This document shows, piece after piece, positions 14,900-22,696 of a DNA stretch of 30,372 bases. Source of the DNA: SKKL01 sp046543225 (GTDB lineage Bacteria > Actinomycetota > Acidimicrobiia > Acidimicrobiales > SKKL01); assembly GCA_046543225.1 (NCBI GenBank), contig JBKGZW010000014.1, positions 1-30,372 on the forward strand. Direction: 5' to 3'. The position numbers and the translations under genes are program-made. Position 1 is the first letter of the stretch. The number at the start of each line of letters is the position of its first letter. The notes below the pieces were generated by a model. The model was not told the origin of the DNA. It worked only from the letters and a program-made list of their open reading frames with translations, and searched no databases.

Positions 14900-15628
14900 A
14901 TGCCCAGCTTCGAGCATGACGGCGCCACAATCCACTACGACCTGCTCGGTCCCGACGACGGCTACCCCGTCTTGTTGATCGCACCCGGCGGCATGCGCTC
15001 GACGGTCGCGGCCTGGGACAACTCGCCGTGGGATCCCCGCACCGCGCTGGCCGATCGCTATCGGGTCATCGCCATGGACCAGCGCAACGCCGGTCGATCG
15101 AGGGCCCCGGTGTCGGCCTCCGATGGCTGGGCCACCTACACCGCCGACCAGCTCGCGCTGCTCGACCACCTCGACATCGATCGCTGCCACGTCGTGGGCA
15201 TGTGCATCGGCGGTCCCTACATCGCCGCCCTCCTGCAGGTCGCGCCCGAGCGCTTCTCGTCGGCGGTGATGCTCCAGCCTGTGGGGGTGAGCGAGGCCAA
15301 CCGCAGCGCGTTCTACGAGATCTTCGACGGGTGGGCGGCCGAGATCCGCGAGGCGCACCCCGAGGCCGACGATGCCGCGTGGGCATCGTTCCGCTCGAAC
15401 ATGTGGGACCACGAGTTCGTGTGCACCGCGACCCCTGACGAGGTCGAGGGGATCGACACGCCGGTCCTGTTGTTGAAGGGCAACGATCTCTACCATCCCC
15501 CGGAGATCTCCGACGCGCTGGCCGAGCGGTTCCCGAACGTCACCTACCTCCAGCGGTGGAAGGACGACGAGGTGCTCGACGAGACCCACGCCGCGATCGC
15601 CGGCTTCCTCTCCGACCACACCCCCTGA
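14900..15628 (+). CDS. alpha/beta hydrolase with cysteine nucleophile
   Basis: Alpha/beta-hydrolase fold protein of 242 residues; substrate unknown. The nucleophile elbow is VVGMCIGGPY, so the nucleophile is C102 instead of Ser. The likely acid is D196 (LLLKGNDLYHPPE) and the base is H230 (DETHAAIAGFL), giving a Cys-His-Asp triad. The oxyanion loop area is IAPGGMRS and the strand DQRNAGRS is typical of the family. There is no signal peptide. GAAGGGG is 1-7 nt before ATG 14900, so it has its own ribosome site. It sits alone on the plus strand between hemB and the HAD gene, ending 15 nt before the convergent HAD stop. Dienelactone-hydrolase-like thiol enzymes are precedents for the Cys, not proof of activity. 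Confidence 0.85.
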   Translation: MPSFEHDGATIHYDLLGPDDGYPVLLIAPGGMRSTVAAWDNSPWDPRTALADRYRVIAMDQRNAGRSRAPVSASDGWATYTADQLALLDHLDIDRCHVVGMCIGGPYIAALLQVAPERFSSAVMLQPVGVSEANRSAFYEIFDGWAAEIREAHPEADDAAWASFRSNMWDHEFVCTATPDEVEGIDTPVLLLKGNDLYHPPEISDALAERFPNVTYLQRWKDDEVLDETHAAIAGFLSDHTP

Positions 15629-15643
15629 ACCGCCCGCAGGCCC

Positions 15644-16303
15644 TCAGCCGAAACGACGATGGAGCTCGGCGAGGGTGAGGCTGACCATCGAGTCGACGAC
15701 GAGATCGGCCGCGGAGAAGTCGCCCGGGGCGGTGATGCGGTTGGGGACCGCGACACAGGCCAGGCCGGCCGCCTTGGCGGCGGCGACGCCATGGGGCGAG
15801 TCCTCGATGGCGACGGCCTGGTCGGCGGTCGCACCGAGCCGGTCGAGGGCGGCGAGGTAGACGTCGGGGTCGGGCTTGGCCCGGCCCCCGACCACGTCGC
15901 GGCCGCACAGCGCGTCGAACCGGCCGTGAAGACCGAGACGGGTGAGGTGCATCTCGAGCCAGCGGGTCATCGACGACGACGCCACGCCGAGCGCGAGACC
16001 GTCGGTGTGAGCGGCGTCGATCAACTCGGCGACGCCGGGAAGCGGCTGGAGCGTGGCGACGTAGTCGTGGTGAAGCCGGACCGAGCGGTCGTTGAGCGCA
16101 TGGTGGTCGAGCGGCTCCCCCACCAGCGCCTCGAGCCGCTGCGACCAGTCCCCTCCTCCGACGGTGCCGACGATGGAGCGCCACCACTCGAGGTCGAGCT
16201 CGTGACCGTGGTCGGAGTAGATGCCAGCGATCGCCTGGTAGACCGACCACTCGGTGTCGAGGATCAGCCCGTCGAAGTCGAACACCACGGCTCGCAGCGC
16301 CAC
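15644..16303 (-). CDS. HAD-superfamily phosphatase (beta-phosphoglucomutase-like subfamily)
   Basis: Soluble Mg-dependent phosphatase or phosphomutase of 219 residues. Motif I is FDFDG (nucleophile D9, acid/base D11), motif II is GVASSS, motif III is GGRAKPDPDVYL, and motif IV is AIEDSPHGVAAA. A helical cap domain lies between motifs I and II (about residues 15-85). The substrate cannot be told from sequence. GTG 16303 starts 2 nt after the hemD stop, so it is the last gene of the rex-hemA-hemC-hemD transcript. A phosphatase in this place may be housekeeping and not heme-related. Confidence 0.88.
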   Translation of the reverse strand: MALRAVVFDFDGLILDTEWSVYQAIAGIYSDHGHELDLEWWRSIVGTVGGGDWSQRLEALVGEPLDHHALNDRSVRLHHDYVATLQPLPGVAELIDAAHTDGLALGVASSSMTRWLEMHLTRLGLHGRFDALCGRDVVGGRAKPDPDVYLAALDRLGATADQAVAIEDSPHGVAAAKAAGLACVAVPNRITAPGDFSAADLVVDSMVSLTLAELHRRFG

Positions 16304-16305
16304 GG

Positions 16306-17067
16306 TCAGGCCTGCGTGGCGTCGCAGTGGGCGACGATGGCGTCGACGAGGCCGGCGATGGTGTGGGGGTCGGCCACCACGTCGACCTCGAGACCCTGTG
16401 ACCGAGCTGCCGCGGCGGTGACGGGGCCGATGCAGGCCACCGCTCGCGGCGGGGGATCCAGGCCGACCCCGGCGACGTACCCGGAGACCGTCGAGGCCGA
16501 GGTGAAGGTCACGATGTCGGCGGCGACCGCGGCTCGTGCACGGGCCCGCTCGACCGGGGGGTGGACCGTCCGGTAGGCCTCGACCCGGTCGACCACCCAG
16601 CCGGCGGCCTCGAGCCCCTCACCCAGCACCGGTCGGGCACCGGCGGCCTGGGCCAGCAGCACCGCTCCACCGTCGGGCGGTGCAGTGGGGAACACCTCGA
16701 GCAGACCCTCGGCCACGAACCGGTCCGGCACGAGGTCCACCGCGAACCCGCGGGTGGCCATGGCCTCGGCCGTGCCGGGACCGATGACCGCCACGCGGGT
16801 CCCTGTCGCGGCCAGGGCCTGCGGGGTGACCTCGGACGCCACCCGATCGGCACCGTTGGTCGAGGTGACGACCAGCCAGTCGTAGCGATCGAGACCGGAC
16901 AGCGCTGCTCGCAGCGCGGCACCCCCGTCGGCGGCATCGGCCACGGCGATGGTCGGTACGGCCACCACCTCGGAACCGAGCTCGCGGAGGGCATCGGCCA
17001 GCGATGAGGCCTGGTCGGTGGCGCGGGTGACGGCCACGGTCGTTCCGGCGAGCGGACGCCTCTCCAC
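16306..17067 (-). CDS. hemD: uroporphyrinogen-III synthase
   Basis: Closes and flips ring D of hydroxymethylbilane to give uroporphyrinogen III. The 253-residue product is a stand-alone HemD with the two-domain layout: TTVAVTRATDQASSLADALRELG at the N-terminus, DWLVVTSTNGADRV, VAVIGPGTAEAM, then DIVTFTSASTVSGYV and the C-terminal VACIGPVTAAAARSQGL. This weakly conserved family is recognised mainly from these motifs and position after hemC. The start GTG 17067 is the first in-frame start after the hemC stop. A TAGGCT box overlaps the hemC stop codon 7 nt upstream. Confidence 0.9.
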   Translation of the reverse strand: MERRPLAGTTVAVTRATDQASSLADALRELGSEVVAVPTIAVADAADGGAALRAALSGLDRYDWLVVTSTNGADRVASEVTPQALAATGTRVAVIGPGTAEAMATRGFAVDLVPDRFVAEGLLEVFPTAPPDGGAVLLAQAAGARPVLGEGLEAAGWVVDRVEAYRTVHPPVERARARAAVAADIVTFTSASTVSGYVAGVGLDPPPRAVACIGPVTAAAARSQGLEVDVVADPHTIAGLVDAIVAHCDATQA

Positions 17068-17074
17068 CGCCCTC

Positions 17075-17080
17075 AGCCTA
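17075..17080 (-). promoter_or_regulatory. possible internal -10 box before hemD
   Basis: TAGGCT on the minus strand; its first three bases are the hemC stop codon TAG. Seven nt separate it from GTG 17067, the same spacing as other leaderless candidates here. It may be chance, since hemD can be served by the operon transcript. Confidence 0.3.
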
Positions 17081-17977
17081 TTGCCCACCCGCCAGCAGCT
17101 CGGCTCCGCCTCGCTCGTCGAGGAGACGCCGGGCCGCCGACCGGGCCGCAGCCACCCCGTTGCGCGACTCGACCCGCTCGCGCAGAACCGTGTAGCCGTC
17201 GAAGGACGCGAGGAGCGCATCCACGCGGACCGCGTCGTTGCCCACCAGGGTCGCGTGGGCGCCCGCAGGTAGGTCGCAGTCGCCCCCCAGCTCGGCGAGG
17301 AATCCCCGTTCGGCCTCGACGAGGCGCCGGGTGACGACGTGGTCGACCTGGCCGAGCAGGGTGATGAGGTCGTAGGCGTCGTCGCGACACTCGACGGCGA
17401 GCGCGCCCTGTCCCACCTGGGGGACCATGACGTCGGGTTCGAGCAGTTGGGTGATGTGATCGTCGAGACCAAGGCGCTGCAACGCCGCGGCGGCGACGAT
17501 GATGGCGTCGAATCCCGCCGCCTTCTCGAGACGGGTGGTCATGTTGCCCCGCAGGTTCGAGAACTCCAAGCCCTTGCGCAGATGGGCGAGCTGGGCGCGA
17601 CGCCGGATCGAGCCGGTGGCCACCTTCGCTCCGGGGCGCAACTCGTCGAGGGTTGCTCCCACCAGCGCGTCGCGGGGATCGCCACGCTCGGGGATGGCGG
17701 CGAGCGCCAACGAGGGGTGGGTCGCCGACGGCAGGTCCTTGGCCGAGTGCACCGCGATGTCGGCACGGCCGTCGAGCACCGCGGCCTGCACCTCCTTGAC
17801 GAACACGCCCTTGCCCCCCATGGCGGAGATGGGCACGTCCTGGCGCCGGTCGGCGGTGGTCTCGACGATGACCTCCTCGACGGTCACCTCCGGGTCGACC
17901 GCCTGGATGAGCGCGGCGACGTGCTCGGTCTGCCAGCGGGCCAGGGTGCTGCCGCGGGTGGCGGCACGGATCAGCAT
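17078..17977 (-). CDS. hemC: porphobilinogen deaminase (hydroxymethylbilane synthase)
   Basis: Polymerises four porphobilinogens into hydroxymethylbilane. It has 299 residues. The N-terminus MLIRAATRGSTLARWQTEHV fits the family. The catalytic Asp is D81 in AVHSAKDLPS. Substrate/cofactor-binding residues are in ATGSIRRRAQL and GNMTTRLEK. The dipyrromethane-bearing Cys is C234 in GGDCDLPAGA, where the residue before Cys is Asp rather than the common Gly. ATG 17977 lies 11 nt after the hemA stop. No good ribosome site is visible, so translation may depend on hemA. The frame is open upstream over hemA, but that is out-of-frame noise. Confidence 0.95.
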   Translation of the reverse strand: MLIRAATRGSTLARWQTEHVAALIQAVDPEVTVEEVIVETTADRRQDVPISAMGGKGVFVKEVQAAVLDGRADIAVHSAKDLPSATHPSLALAAIPERGDPRDALVGATLDELRPGAKVATGSIRRRAQLAHLRKGLEFSNLRGNMTTRLEKAAGFDAIIVAAAALQRLGLDDHITQLLEPDVMVPQVGQGALAVECRDDAYDLITLLGQVDHVVTRRLVEAERGFLAELGGDCDLPAGAHATLVGNDAVRVDALLASFDGYTVLRERVESRNGVAAARSAARRLLDERGGAELLAGGQ

Positions 17978-17988
17978 CGACGCCGCGC

Positions 17989-19248
17989 TCAGAGGTCGAA
18001 CAGGTCGCGAAGCGCTTCGGCCAGGCGATCGCCCCGCGGGGTGCCGGCCGCGTCCTTCAACCGCACCGTTGGGTCGTGGAACACCTTGGCGAGCACGCCA
18101 CGGGTCAGCGCCTCGATGGTCTCGCGATCGCGTTCGTCGAGGTGGGCGAGCCGGCTGCGGTAGCGGTCGAGCTCGTGCTGGCGGACCGACTCGGCACGGG
18201 TGCGCAGCTCGGAGATGAGCGGGGCGGCTTCGCGGGCCGAGCGGGTGTCGAGGAACCGGGTGAGCTCGTCCTCGACGATGGCCCGGACGGCGACGACCTC
18301 GGCCTGGCGGCCGCGCATCCCCGCCTCGGCGAAGCGTCGCAGGTCGTTCATGTCGAGCAGGGTGACGCCGTCGAGCTCGGCGGCGGCCGGATCGACGTCG
18401 CGGGGGACAGCGATGTCGACGATGAGCATCGGGCGGTCGGGGCGGGCCGCCATGGTGGCGGCGAGGTCGCCGTGCTCGACCATGAGCGACGAGGCCCCGG
18501 TGGAGGTGAGCAGCAGGTCGATCCCGGCGAGGGCGTCGGAGAGGTCGGCGAGACGCACCGCCCGCCCGCCGACGCGGTCGGCCACCTCGACGGCGCGCTC
18601 CCAGGTGCGGTTGGCGACCATCACCTCGCCGGCACCGGCGCCCAGCAGCGACGTGGCCATGCCCTCGCCCATCTCGCCGGCACCGAGGACCATCACCTTG
18701 CGACCGTCGAGGGCGCCGAGCCGGTCGACGGCCATGGCCACCGCGGCCTGGGAGATGGACGTGGTGTGGTGGCTGATCGTGGTCTCTGTGCGGGCCCGCT
18801 TGCCGGTCTCGACCGCGTGACGGAACAGCAGGTTGAGCGCCGTACCGCTGGCGCCTTCGGTCTGGGCGAGCTCCCACGCACCCTTGACCTGGCCGAGGAT
18901 CTCGCTCTCGCCGAGCACGGCGGAGTCGAGTCCGGCCGCGACCGAGAAGAGATGGCGGACCGCGTCGGCGTCGTAGTGGGCGTAGAGGTGGTCGGAGAAC
19001 TCCTCGGGGGCGAGGTAGGCGACATCGGCGAGGGCCTCGCGGATGTCGCCGTAGGCGCCGTGGAAGCGCTCGGCCACCGCGTAGATCTCCATCCGGTTGC
19101 AGGTGGAGAGCACGACCGCCTCACTGAGGTGATCGCGGCTGCAGAGGCCGGCCAGGACCTTGGGGACGCGGCCGGCGTCGACGGTCATGCGTTCGAGCAG
19201 CTCGAGCGGGACCGTGCGGTGGTTCAGGCCGATGGCGACGACGGACAC
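17989..19248 (-). CDS. hemA: glutamyl-tRNA reductase
   Basis: First committed step of C5 tetrapyrrole synthesis: reduces Glu-tRNA(Glu) to glutamate-1-semialdehyde with NADPH. It has 419 residues from GTG 19248. The N-terminal catalytic domain has GLNHRTVPLELLE and the active-site Cys C50 in LSTCNRMEIYA. The segment GESEILGQVKGA is a family signature. The NADPH domain has VMVLGAGEMGEGMA, and the C-terminal dimerisation domain is helical (RQHELDRYRSRL). AAGGAG at 19258-19263 is 9 nt before the GTG. A weak TANNNT box (TACGGT, 19304-19309) in the 127-nt gap after rex could be a second promoter. It is otherwise cotranscribed with rex. Confidence 0.96.
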   Translation of the reverse strand: MSVVAIGLNHRTVPLELLERMTVDAGRVPKVLAGLCSRDHLSEAVVLSTCNRMEIYAVAERFHGAYGDIREALADVAYLAPEEFSDHLYAHYDADAVRHLFSVAAGLDSAVLGESEILGQVKGAWELAQTEGASGTALNLLFRHAVETGKRARTETTISHHTTSISQAAVAMAVDRLGALDGRKVMVLGAGEMGEGMATSLLGAGAGEVMVANRTWERAVEVADRVGGRAVRLADLSDALAGIDLLLTSTGASSLMVEHGDLAATMAARPDRPMLIVDIAVPRDVDPAAAELDGVTLLDMNDLRRFAEAGMRGRQAEVVAVRAIVEDELTRFLDTRSAREAAPLISELRTRAESVRQHELDRYRSRLAHLDERDRETIEALTRGVLAKVFHDPTVRLKDAAGTPRGDRLAEALRDLFDL

Positions 19249-19375
19249 CCGGTGGCGCTCCTTGGAGTCGGGCTGGGGGGCAAGCTCCAGCTTCCCGCGT
19301 TCCACCGTACAGTCGCCAGTCCGCCGCGCCAGATGAGCAGTCGCAGCGACGCGTGCTCTTCCTGCCGCCCGGGTC

Positions 19376-20050
19376 TCAGCGGTCGAGCACGGCATCGGGG
19401 CCCACCGCCGAGGGCCCGTCGGCGCGCCGGCGGTAGAAGCTCAGGATCTGGAGCTCGACGGCCAGGTCGACCTTGCGGACCGACACCGTCGGGTCGAGCG
19501 TGAGCACGCTGGGCGAGAAGTTGAGGATGGAGCCGACACCAGCGTCCACCATGCGCTCGGCGACGCCCTGGGCGGCCGCGGCGGGCGTGGCGATCACCCC
19601 GATGGTGATGCCCTTGGACTCGACGAGATCCGCCAGCTCGTCGAGGTGGTGGACCGTGACCCCGGCGATCGATGTGCCGACCTTGGCCGGGTCGACGTCG
19701 ACGAGCGCGCCCACGGGGAACCCTCGGTCGGTGAACCCGCCGTAGTTGGCCAGCGCCTGTCCGAGGTTTCCGACCCCGGCGATGACGACCGGCCAGTCCT
19801 GGGTGAGCCCCAGCTCGCGACTCATCTGGAACAGGAGGAACTCGACGTCGTAGCCCACCCCACGGGTCCCGTACGAGCCCAGGTAGGAGAGGTCCTTGCG
19901 CACCTTGGCCGCGTTGACTCCCGCCAGTTCGGCCAACCGCTCCGACGAGACCGTCGGCGTCCGCTCCTCGGCCATCTCGACGAGGCACCGCAGATAGATC
20001 GGGAGCCGAGCCACGGTGGCCTCGGGGATCCGACGCTCCTGCTCGCTCAT
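19376..20050 (-). CDS. rex: redox-sensing transcriptional repressor Rex
   Basis: Represses respiratory and heme genes at low NADH and releases DNA when NADH binds. The 224-residue protein has an N-terminal winged helix (about residues 10-80; SSERLAELAGVNAAKVRKDLSYLGSYGTRGVGY is split here by the recognition helix AAKVRKDLSYLG) and a Rossmann domain with GVGNLGQALANYGG (about 92-105). The C-terminal domain-swapped helix region is DLAVELQILSFYRRR. Order rex-hemA-hemC-hemD is the known Streptomyces arrangement. ATG 20050 has no ribosome site; a -10 box ends 6 nt before it, so the message is probably leaderless. Confidence 0.95.
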   Translation of the reverse strand: MSEQERRIPEATVARLPIYLRCLVEMAEERTPTVSSERLAELAGVNAAKVRKDLSYLGSYGTRGVGYDVEFLLFQMSRELGLTQDWPVVIAGVGNLGQALANYGGFTDRGFPVGALVDVDPAKVGTSIAGVTVHHLDELADLVESKGITIGVIATPAAAAQGVAERMVDAGVGSILNFSPSVLTLDPTVSVRKVDLAVELQILSFYRRRADGPSAVGPDAVLDR

Positions 20051-20056
20051 GCGAGG

Positions 20057-20086
20057 AAGTTAGCGTCTGCGTGCGTTGCTTCACAA
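20057..20086 (-). promoter_or_regulatory. rex promoter (leaderless)
   Basis: Minus strand: -35 TTGTGA (20081-20086), 18-nt spacer, -10 TAACTT (20057-20062), 6 nt, then ATG. +1 would be the A of ATG. The upstream 87-nt gap holds no gene. Confidence 0.5.
20069..20086. promoter_or_regulatory. rex: candidate Rex operator at its own promoter
   Basis: GCGTGCGTTGCTTCACAA. The right half TTCACAA is a perfect Rex half-site and the left half keeps GTG at the exact GTG-N8-CAC spacing of TTGTGA-N6-TCACAA, though its flanks are degenerate. It covers the -35 and spacer, so bound Rex would block RNA polymerase. Confidence 0.42.
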
Positions 20087-20137
20087 AGTCACACGCTCGG
20101 TGGGCGCTCGGTGACACGTGGCCGCGACGTCGGCCGC

Positions 20138-21631
20138 TCAGGCCAGGGTGCGGCGCAGGATCTTGCCCCCGAGCCCGCGTGGGATCTCGTCGACGAACCG
20201 GATCTTCGACGGGCACTTGTAGCGGGCCAGCCGATCGCCGAGGAAGGCGATGATGTCGTCCTCCTCGCACTCGGCACCGGGTTCGAGCACGACATAGGCC
20301 TTGACCGCTTCGCCGGTGTGGGGGTGGTCGACACCGACAACGGCGGCTTCGGCGACACCGGGATGTTCGACCAACGCCTCCTCGACCTCGGCGGGATAGA
20401 CGTTGAAGCCCGACACGATGATGAGGTCCTTGGCCCGATCGACGATGAACAGGTAGCCGTCGTCGTCGATCACCGCCAGGTCGCCGGTGTGGAGCCATCC
20501 GTCGGCGTCGAGCACCGACGCGGTGGCCTCGGGATCCTTCCAGTAGCCCCTGAACACGTTGGGACCACGGACCCAGATCTCACCGGCGTCGCCCACGAGG
20601 GTGTCATCGCCATCGGCGTCGACGAGTCGCATCTCGACACCGGGCAGCGGACGACCGATGGACCCCAGCGGTGCGCCCGTGCCGACCGAGTAGGCCACGA
20701 CCGGCGACGCCTCGGTGAGTCCGTACCCTTCATGGACCCGGAGCCCGAACCGGTCGAGCATCCGCTCGGCGACCTCGACCGAGAGCTTGGAGGCGCCCGA
20801 CACCGCGAGGCGCACGGTGGCGAAGGCGTCGCCGGGCAGGTCGGGCGTGTGGGCGAAGGCCGCCCACATGGTGGGCGGACCGGTGATCGCGGTGGCCCCG
20901 TGGTCGGCGATGGACTCGACCGCGGTGGTGGGATCGAACCGCTCGACCAGCACCACGGTGGCTCCCACCGACAGTGCCGGGGTGAGCACCACGTTGAGTC
21001 CGAAGATGTGGAACAGAGGGAGGATGTCGTAGGTGACGTCGTCGGCCCGGCGGGCGATCGATTCGACAGCCTGCATCTGGTCGATGTTGGCCATCAGGTT
21101 GCCGTGGGTGAGCATGGCCGCCCGCGGGGCACCGGCGGTGCCGCTGGTGAAGATGAGCACGGCGAGGTCGTCGGGCTCACGCTCGATCACCGGAGCCGGG
21201 TCGTGCGCGACCAGCGCGCTGAAGGCGGTGGCCCCCGCGACGTCGTCGGGTCGGGCAGCGAGCAGGTGGTCGACGGTGGGGATCTGGCTGGGCTCGATGC
21301 CGGCCACGACCCGTCCGGCGGTCGGCCCGACCAGAACCGCCCGGGCACCGACCGTGTCGATCTCGCGGACCAGTTCGAGCGCGGGGCTGAGCGGGTTGAG
21401 CGGCACCACGACCAGTCCCGCGCCCAGCGCGGCGAGGAACGTCTCGACGAAGTAGCGGTTGTTGGCACAGACGATGGCGATCCGGTCGCCTGGTTCGAGT
21501 CCCATGGCCGACAACCCACCGCGGATGGCTCCGACGTGCTCTTCCAGCTCCCGGTAGGTGATGCTGGTGCCGTGGCTCACCAGGGCGACCTTGTCGTCCG
21601 GGTGCCGGTCGATGATCGATGCCAGGTTCAC
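20138..21631 (-). CDS. acyl-CoA synthetase (AMP-forming), FadD-like
   Basis: Activates a carboxylic acid, probably a fatty acid, to an acyl-CoA via acyl-AMP. The 497-residue product has the phosphate loop TSGTAGAPRAAMLTHGN (about 163-179), the Thr/Glu motif GYGLTEASPV, HTGDLAVIDDDGYLFIVDRAKD, SGFNVYPAEVEEAL and the C-terminal catalytic lysine K490 in LGGKILRR. In the phosphate loop the usual PKG is PRA, a mild change. GTG 21631 is chosen: GGGGGA lies 5 nt before it, and the residues after (NLASIIDRHPDDKVAL) match family starts. The frame is open upstream across the divergent ABC gene and is not coding there. Chain length and substrate cannot be told. Confidence 0.92.
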   Translation of the reverse strand: MNLASIIDRHPDDKVALVSHGTSITYRELEEHVGAIRGGLSAMGLEPGDRIAIVCANNRYFVETFLAALGAGLVVVPLNPLSPALELVREIDTVGARAVLVGPTAGRVVAGIEPSQIPTVDHLLAARPDDVAGATAFSALVAHDPAPVIEREPDDLAVLIFTSGTAGAPRAAMLTHGNLMANIDQMQAVESIARRADDVTYDILPLFHIFGLNVVLTPALSVGATVVLVERFDPTTAVESIADHGATAITGPPTMWAAFAHTPDLPGDAFATVRLAVSGASKLSVEVAERMLDRFGLRVHEGYGLTEASPVVAYSVGTGAPLGSIGRPLPGVEMRLVDADGDDTLVGDAGEIWVRGPNVFRGYWKDPEATASVLDADGWLHTGDLAVIDDDGYLFIVDRAKDLIIVSGFNVYPAEVEEALVEHPGVAEAAVVGVDHPHTGEAVKAYVVLEPGAECEEDDIIAFLGDRLARYKCPSKIRFVDEIPRGLGGKILRRTLA

Positions 21632-21700
21632 GTGTCCCCCATCGAAGGCAGTCGTCGAGTGTCGACGGACGATCGACAGTTCAGCACAGAGACTCATGGC

Positions 21701-22696
21701 GTGGCGGGTCGCGCCGACCGGGACCTGGTGGAACCGGCCATCGCGACCCGTCAGCTGACCCGCCGGTTCCCGAGCGGGACCGCCCTCGACGGCCTCGATC
21801 TGGAGGTCTACCCGGGAGAGGTGCTGGCCCTGCTGGGACCCAACGGCGCCGGAAAGACCACCACGATCCGGCTGCTCAACGGGGTGCTCACCCCGAGCGA
21901 GGGGTCGGCGACGGTGCTCGGGCTCGACCCGACCCGGCACGGCCACGAGCTGCGGCGACGCACCGGGGTCCTCACCGAGAACGCCGGGCTCGACGACCGT
22001 CTGACCGCCCGCGAGAACCTGGAGGCGACCGCCCGCATCCGTGGCTTCTCCGCGGCGGCCGCCCGGCGACGGACCGACGAGCTCCTCGAGCGGTTCACCA
22101 TGGCCGACCGGGCCGACGTCGCGGTCCAGGGCGCATCGACGGGACAGCGCAAGCGGCTCGCGCTGATCCGCGCGCTGTTGCACGAGCCAGAGGTCTTGTT
22201 CCTCGACGAACCCACCTCCGGACTCGACCCCGCCGCCACCCGCGACGTCGTCGACCTGATCGGCACCCTGGCCTCAGAGCACGGGAGGACCATCATCTTG
22301 AGCACCCACTTCCTCGGCGAAGCAGGCCGGTTGGCCGATCGGATGGCGGTGCTCAACCGCGGACGTCTGCGGATCGCGGGCAGACCGGCAGAGATCGCGG
22401 CGGCGATGTGGCACGGGCTTCCGGTCGAGCTCGATCTCGCTGCACCCGCACCGCGACCGACACTCGACACGATCGGTTCGGTCGACGGCGTGATCGAAGC
22501 CCGAGCCAGCGCCACCGGCGCGTGGGCGGTCGTCGACGACCGCGAGGTCCTTCCCCGGGTGGTGGCGGCGCTGGTCGCGGCCGGGGTGTCGGTCTATGGC
22601 AGCACCGCCCGACCGCCGACCCTCGAAGACATCTACTTCGCCATCGAGGAGCAGATCGCGGCCGAGGAAGGCCGGCCGGTGGGGAGCGCGCCATGA
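21701..22696 (+). CDS. ABC transporter ATP-binding protein (ABC-2 export type)
   Basis: Cytosolic ATPase of a two-gene exporter. It has 331 residues from GTG 21701 (GTG 21728 is possible). Walker A is GPNGAGKTT (about 46-54), the Q-loop region is LTENAGLDDRLTARENL, the signature is the variant ASTGQRKRLAL in place of LSGGQ, Walker B is VLFLDEPTSGLDP, and the switch His is in STHFLGEA. A C-terminal domain of about 100 residues (LEDIYFAIEE) is typical of the NatA/CcmA-type drug or Na+ export ATPases. The frame is open far upstream across the antisense of the ligase and rex genes; that part is not coding. It overlaps the permease start in ATGA. Confidence 0.9.
   Translation: MAGRADRDLVEPAIATRQLTRRFPSGTALDGLDLEVYPGEVLALLGPNGAGKTTTIRLLNGVLTPSEGSATVLGLDPTRHGHELRRRTGVLTENAGLDDRLTARENLEATARIRGFSAAAARRRTDELLERFTMADRADVAVQGASTGQRKRLALIRALLHEPEVLFLDEPTSGLDPAATRDVVDLIGTLASEHGRTIILSTHFLGEAGRLADRMAVLNRGRLRIAGRPAEIAAAMWHGLPVELDLAAPAPRPTLDTIGSVDGVIEARASATGAWAVVDDREVLPRVVAALVAAGVSVYGSTARPPTLEDIYFAIEEQIAAEEGRPVGSAP

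Noticed and set aside
15629..15643. Terminator hairpin between the hydrolase and the HAD gene
   Set aside because: Only a 3-bp stem (GCC-CGCA-GGC) is seen in the 15-nt gap; too weak to call.
19249..19375. Riboswitch or attenuator in the rex-hemA gap
   Set aside because: Only a short AAGCT/AGCTT repeat and a weak TACGGT box are visible; no conserved RNA element is recognisable.
19646..21700. Open frame upstream of and in frame with the ABC ATPase, suggesting a giant fused protein
   Set aside because: The extra 685 codons are antisense to rex and the acyl-CoA ligase, both with full motifs, and have no recognisable domain; the ATPase has normal length from GTG 21701.
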